The notes below the pieces were generated by a model that was not told the origin of the DNA, ran no database searches, and saw only the letters and a list, made by a program, of their open reading frames with translations. From NCBI GenBank assembly GCA_017562135.1, contig QEYB01000936.1, positions 769,427 through 833,426 of the forward strand: a stretch of DNA of 64,000 nt. Reading direction: 5' to 3'. Numbering within the stretch: position 1 is the first letter of the stretch; every line of letters starts with the position of its first letter. This document shows, piece by piece, positions 59,214-64,000 of the stretch. The position numbers were made by a program, and so were the translations under genes. The stretch comes from Dipylidium caninum. Lineage: Eukaryota > Platyhelminthes > Cestoda > Cyclophyllidea > Dipylidiidae.

Positions 59214-59799
59214 TCAACTCCTCAGTGGTAGCCCTAACTTTTTGAATCGCTTTCACTGGCGCTACTCACCCACCCAGCTCAGCAACAGCCGCAAGCTCTG
59301 TCACAATTGAATGGGAGAACGTGTCCAGGTAAGGGAAGCACTCGTCCAGATTGCCGACCTCTACTGGGAGTTGGAAGTGAGTAGGTTGACATGTATCATG
59401 TAAATAGGTGGACGTCGAAGGTCAGAGGAATTTTAGCGAAGAAGGCTTGCCCCTCCACAGGCATAGGCGAACTCGCAAACTGTGTGCCAGTAATGAGCGT
59501 CGCTCGAATGACACAAGTAAACGTAGTTTACCAACAAGTTAGGAGTAAACATCTGCGCCCACATCTCCCGCCACTGTGAAGTGCATGTGAAAGTGAGTAC
59601 CTCATCCTCCATGTCAAATTAAACTTTTGGGCAGGAATCCAACATCGCCTATATGCGAGAGAAAAATATGTAAGACCATTACGCCTGCGTCCTCCCTTGC
59701 AACAGCCAACGGCTAATGCTGCATTGGAAGAGTCCGTGCACCAAATGAAGCTGCAGAATGTGCTGCGTGCTGGGGGGGTTCTAATGATTTCCCCATAAA

Positions 59800-60390
59800 C
59801 TCTTGCTTATTCATTTCGTTGGAAAACTACCCCTCCAGATAGTAGCCGCAATGATAATTACGTGCTTCTCCACGTCACTGGGCATCTACAACGGGTATGC
59901 CATGAAGGCAGTGACGATGTGCTCAAGTAAAATGAAGGCAGTCATTTTGAGAGCACCGATCCGCGTCACCAACTCTCTGGCTCATGTAGAGACAGTTGGA
60001 AATGCGGTGCTGTGGATTACTAAGCTAGTATTAAAAGAGCAAAAAAAAGAGTTGAAGAATGACACGGTCTATCTGGGGATTTCAGACACTTACACTTAAC
60101 TGATACCATTGTCAATGAGAGAATGAGAGAATAACTGTCGAAAACACTTGTCGTGACTATTGCCGGTTAGAAGTAGACTGATGTTGCTTTGCGAGAGTAA
60201 GACGATGCAAAGTTTACTCACGCTGTGAGTAGAGTTAGATATCAAGTTAGAATAAATTTTCAGATCCAGTCAATCCCTAGGCTACCCAAACTCCTTTTAC
60301 GCCCAATCCTTTGCCTGCTCCTCTCCAGAGACTACCAACTCTCAGGACCAATGAACTTTACGATGTTCCCGCATTTATCTGAAGTGGTCG
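59800..60390 (+). repeat. Array flank with three-copy repeat, copy 3
   Basis: 60100-60390 is copy 3 of the repeat at 29340 and 51450. The preceding part includes a 98-codon open frame (59803-60099) with a short hydrophobic stretch (V-A-A-M-I-I-T-C-F-S-T-S-L-G). Its paralogous sequence at 51230-51420 is broken, so coding status is doubtful. Confidence 0.55.
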
Positions 60391-60849
60391 CTTCATTTAG
60401 ACCCTTTGGTAGCTTCTCCTACCGTTGGGACCAGATAAATTATGCATGGCCCAGGTCTGTGAGTGTAGGCCGATAACTCTGGGGTTGTCAACAATTTTGT
60501 CAACCGCCACCAGTGCCGTGGTGTGCATAAGGAGAGGAGAATGACAATGATGAACATCCACAGTTACCGTAACTCACCGGATGGGTCGGTGCGAAGGAGG
60601 CGGTTAGACAGTTGCGAAGGTGTGTCTTGCGTTGGTGACTGCAGCAGAGGAGCAGAAATACTGCTGGCGACTCGACACACAGGTCAGACATAGAAAGCAG
60701 TACAAATTCTACTTCTTGGATGGGGCAGCAAAAATGATCGAGGTCAATGAAGGGGAGACAACTACACTACATTCTGTCCAAAACTGTCCCTGACTTCTAG
60801 TTAACGGGTGAATAGAGCGAAGTGGGAGATAAGGTAGTATTCCTAACTT

Positions 60850-61600
60850 TGTGTGTCACATGTAAGGTCCAGTGTGGTCAGATGTCACCATCTTCAGGCA
60901 AGTCAACGCTGCGCCACTACGGCCCTCGCAACATTATATCACTGCACCGCGATTTCGGACAATATCTGCCCATATGAACTTCGAGTACGTGAGCAGCACC
61001 ACCAATGGGTGTGTTGGACCGCTGGCCCTCGGACTTCAATGAATAATCGAAGAGGTGCAACTTGGAGTATTTGCAGGAATAATGCTTTTCGCACTGCACA
61101 CAGTTCCATCCTTAATAAGGTCCATCTAATGTAACCTAGTCGAATGTTAATGCGAGAAAGTAGCGAAGAGCAAGTCAAGGCAACAGTATGCTCTTATGTG
61201 CAACACATATTCAATTAATGGTAATAAAAGAAAGAAGTGAAGGAAAGTCCAAGCAGTAGTTCTCTTATGAAGAGCATATTCACTTAAATCTTTCACACGT
61301 TTAACACCAACGCCGTTACCTTTCATTTTCTACATGCAACATGATGGGGCGTTAGGAGAATCGTCCAAAGTGCATCCCCGCATGATCACTATTAGTTTCT
61401 TCTCCACAGACCTGTGCAATTCGCCTGGCAGGATGTAGTAGGGTCAAAAGAAACATCTTTGACTTGAAGGTTTGCATCGTTCCACTCAACCATATGATGG
61501 CTAACGGACAAAATTGAAGACAGAATTGTCTCGCTCTGTCTTACACCTTTAGTAACTTTTTTCAGAAGACTAACAAGACAGGTTTACCAACTCGTGGAAA
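60850..61600 (-). pseudogene. B-type remnants (E3 and E4-like)
   Basis: Minus strand. The E3 relic (about 61580-61470) matches the 44.7- and 32.2-kb B-type E3 (AAAGGTGTAAGACAGAGCGAG, GTTGAGTGGAACGATGC). The E4-like block (61110-60860) has C-K-Y-S-K-L-H-L-F and P-I-G-G-A-A-H-V-L-E-V-H-M-G with frameshifts against the 48.7-kb copy. Confidence 0.5.
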
Positions 61601-61680
61601 CACGAATAGACTGCAATCATATTTTAATCAATTAAGGAAGGGTAAAAGAAGGCAAAGGAAGAGACTAAGCCTACATCTTA
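61400..61680 (+). repeat. Duplicated segment (also 44630-44860)
   Basis: Same-orientation match with GCATCGTTCCAC, ATATGA(A/T)GG, TAACGGACAAA, ACACCTTTAGT, AGACTAACAAGACAG and GAGACT(G/A)AGCCTAC in order, about 16.8 kb apart. Confidence 0.8.
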
Positions 61681-61689
61681 ATGCACCTT

Positions 61690-62200
61690 CCACTTCTCGA
61701 TTGCCGTCTTCGTGCCTACGAACGATTGTCGGTCCATGGCTGACAGGTCGCGTTGCAAAGCGAGATTAAACTATCTGTGAGGAAGTACTTTGGACTGTTG
61801 ATTTTTCCTCTGTGATTAACGTCCCATTCGCTCAAGTTCTTCGTGCAGGTAGGATTGGTACTAGTGGCTTTTGGACTGTCGTACGATGAACTGGTTTGAA
61901 TTGACTGTTGTCATAAAAACTGATCTCACTCCGAATAACCTGAGGAAGACGAGAACTTCCTCACCACTGAAATATGGAGACACTTTTCCAATAGGTACCA
62001 AATAGCGTTATCATCTCATCAATCCATTCCGGCACATCTTAAACACTGAGTTGTGACGAATATCCATTGTTCACCTGAATGCTTTCTGCCTGCTTAGTCT
62101 GAGAGTGCATTGTGAAAGATTTTAGGTGTAACACGCTTCTTCTATTCCAGTTAATCTACTGCATGACTGGATTCCTTAGAATAGCCTCTGTTAAACACTA
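61690..62200 (-). repeat. Dispersed repeat, copy 2 (inverted relative to 19960-20445)
   Basis: Described with copy 1. It forms a 42-kb-spaced inverted pair that brackets most of the window. Confidence 0.75.
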
Positions 62201-62209
62201 TGTTAATTA

Positions 62210-63100
62210 TTAACAGACTTTATGTGAAGTCCTTAAACCTCATTTTCTCGACTAGTCTCCGTCTGATCATAGCATTTTTTTCACCAAAGCTCGAAACACT
62301 TTCCACCTGCGATTGGGCCATTAAAATTCTGCTTCACTTCCCACTCCAGTTAAAAATACGCACACACCGTGCAGAGCGGGAAATGATGAAAACTGCTGTG
62401 GATGAAGTGAAAGTAAGGCGGATCCATTGTTAATACTTGAGATGGTGTGCAGTCGGAAATTACCTTCGATGAAGCAGACGGGTATTGGCTTTGGAGTGGG
62501 TGCATTGAGGTTTGGACTGAAAAAATTGCAGGTTTTTTAGAGAAATCAGGCTCCCTCTGACGGAGAAGGTCGAAGACGAATCGCTGTCGCGTGCGCGTCA
62601 CGTAGCACGAAGGAATGAGTTGCAGAGTTAGGCTGCCACCTTATGCATTCTTCGGGGAATGTGAATTTACAATTACGAGGCTTTGATCAAGTGCGGTTTT
62701 CGGACTGTAGTTCAAATTACCTTTTTAGACACAATTCTCAATTTAATTCCAATGCATTTGTCCACCATGCTGGAAGTGGGGGAAAACCGTTGGGGAGCAA
62801 AGCGGCAGAAGGTTGGTAATCAAGGAGAATGTGGAATTAATGGAACGTTGAGCATGATTTGTGTAGCTCGTGAGTTGGAACGGAAGAGCTGGTGCGAATG
62901 AATGACAAAAGTGCCAAGTGTCTTAACAAGCGTGGAATCAATGCGTCCGTGAATTGTGAAGCAGTACTCCAAATAGCTTTATTCCTCCAGCCGCGTGAGC
63001 ACAACATTTGTGCAGTAACATGACCTTGGATACCTAGACAACTCGGTCACTTCAATCGACTTCAACTTCCCCTGCTTTTCAGCAGCACTTCAGCCACAAT
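62210..63100. other. Short open frames, nothing recognised
   Basis: Plus frames at 62200-62433 and 62683-62901 are open for 72-77 codons but show no domain, signal peptide or paralogue. Confidence 0.35.
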
Positions 63101-63144
63101 GCCCCCGTCGTCTTGAGGCTAACCCTCAATTCTCGACTGACAGT

Positions 63145-63640
63145 CTATCGAAAATTTTGTTTGCCACCTCGTAGATACCCTCGAGTTGCGGCAAACATGT
63201 CGTTTGCGCAATCATTCATTAACTCCATAGGTGCGATGTCCGGAATGCCATCTATGCGTACAACACAATGGGCTTTGTCTATCTCGCTTTCGCACCCACC
63301 ACTAATAGTATGTCTGCCTTCGAAAAAGGCATATTTCCCCTTACTGCCTTGTGCCGAACTGTGGTTAAAACTCGTAAAACATTGATGGGCAGTACAAATA
63401 TGTCTCGTCAAGTGATCCTCAAAACTTTGTCGATGCAGATCTCGCGTATTTCCTACATTTCTCATTTTGTGTAATTAATTTGTGGCGACTCCCCATTCGA
63501 CTGCCTGAATAGCACAGGCAGATTGTTGAACGAAGCTCTGAGGCATTGGGGAAAACAATGAGCAGCACTAGTTCTAGAAGGGAAGGATGCGACTTTTTCC
63601 TCAGCACTGCCTCGAAATAGTTAGAAAATCCTCGCATGTG
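63145..63640 (-). pseudogene. Possible divergent family member, E2- and E3-like frames
   Basis: Minus frame 63637-63419 contains F-P-N-A-S-E-L-R-S-T-I-C-L-C-Y-S-G-S, comparable to D-P-N-C-I-P-S-E-I ... K-C-C-T-S-G in E2 of the 5.85-kb gene. The next frame (to 63145) contains C-V-V-R-I-D-G and E-L-M-N-D-C ... A-A-T-R-G-Y-L-R, comparable to V-A-V-I-R-C and L-I-D-D-I-L-E-A-I-R-S-L-L in its E3. The intron between them is not resolved and E1 was not found; it may lie near or past 63.7 kb. Similarity is weak and by eye. Confidence 0.3.
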
Positions 63641-64000
63641 GATATTCTAATAGATATTGTGAAATAACAAGACAGGCTGCCATCTCAAAGACTTGACGTT
63701 TTGAGGCCGTGTGGATGCTGGTCACACCAGAATATGAGTTAGTACAAAGATTGCACTCACTCATTGTTTAAACCATGGAGCAATTCAGGCAATTAATACC
63801 ATGCCTTAGGTGAGTGATTTAGGTCGTCTATCAAAGTATGCGCATACTGTTCAGCTCAAGCCTCGTTGATCAGGTGCAGTATAATGGTAAATGCGTGTAT
63901 CGTGTCCGTCTATGGTGAAGTTTCCTCACTAGGTTATTCGCCTAGTCAGAAAATGAAGTGTAGAAAGGGTGTGGGATGTCGAAAATGGGGTTGTAAGTGG

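Noticed and set aside
22200..62900. CRISPR or bacterial repeat array
   Set aside because: Repeats are long, diverged and gene-sized, with introns and poly(A) signals; no short regular direct repeats with unique spacers.

Overview
The window is eukaryotic, and I infer an invertebrate parasite, most likely a flatworm and perhaps a tapeworm. It has no bacterial-style operons or ribosome sites. It has GT-AG introns (many only 40-120 bp), TATA boxes, AATAAA signals, a decayed mariner transposon and microsatellites. The lineage is an inference from gene style; I recognise no marker gene.

The main content is a multi-copy, fast-evolving family of small secreted proteins (about 200 aa) with three coding exons. 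E1 carries a signal peptide. E2 carries a block with an N-L-[RH]-F-x-Y core near its end. E3 begins close to a Y-S-I motif. The intron phases (1 or 2, then 2) and exon lengths (E2 250 bp, E3 about 262-271 bp) are conserved. Three copies read through intact once spliced: 5.85-6.57 kb (+, 198 aa, two exons), 34.4-35.2 kb (-, 207 aa) and 46.1-46.9 kb (-, 206 aa). The copy at 8.9-9.6 kb is complete except for one frameshift. At least a dozen further copies are pseudogenes with frameshifts, lost start codons, internal deletions or truncation.

Layout: 0-5.8 kb, low-information sequence with three microsatellites. 5.85-9.6 kb, two divergent family members with poly(A) signals. 10.6-11.65 kb, mariner fossil (-). 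12-20.5 kb, diverged repeats, an ankyrin-repeat exon (-) at 14.5 kb and a single-exon gene at 17.3-17.6 kb (-) for a secreted precursor with an acidic middle and a strongly cationic C-terminus. 20.5-27.3 kb, duplicated segments and family fragments. 27.5-63.6 kb, the dense array of family copies on both strands, in convergent and divergent pairs, with segmental duplications about 6 kb apart.

Two structural subtypes recur in the array. A-type copies share a core promoter with TATA 48-51 bp before the ATG. They are followed in the same direction by a block with the pattern G-T-V-A-x-R and then a tiny exon-like block ending K-x-[MI]-x-x-L-V-S. B-type copies have a different E1 whose start codon is lost in all three copies seen, plus a downstream block (EX) that is fully open only at 38.5-38.9 kb. 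The family looks like a birth-and-death cluster of secreted, probably host-facing proteins. Its function is unknown; multi-copy cestode diagnostic antigens such as GP50 would be one comparison, which I could not make here.
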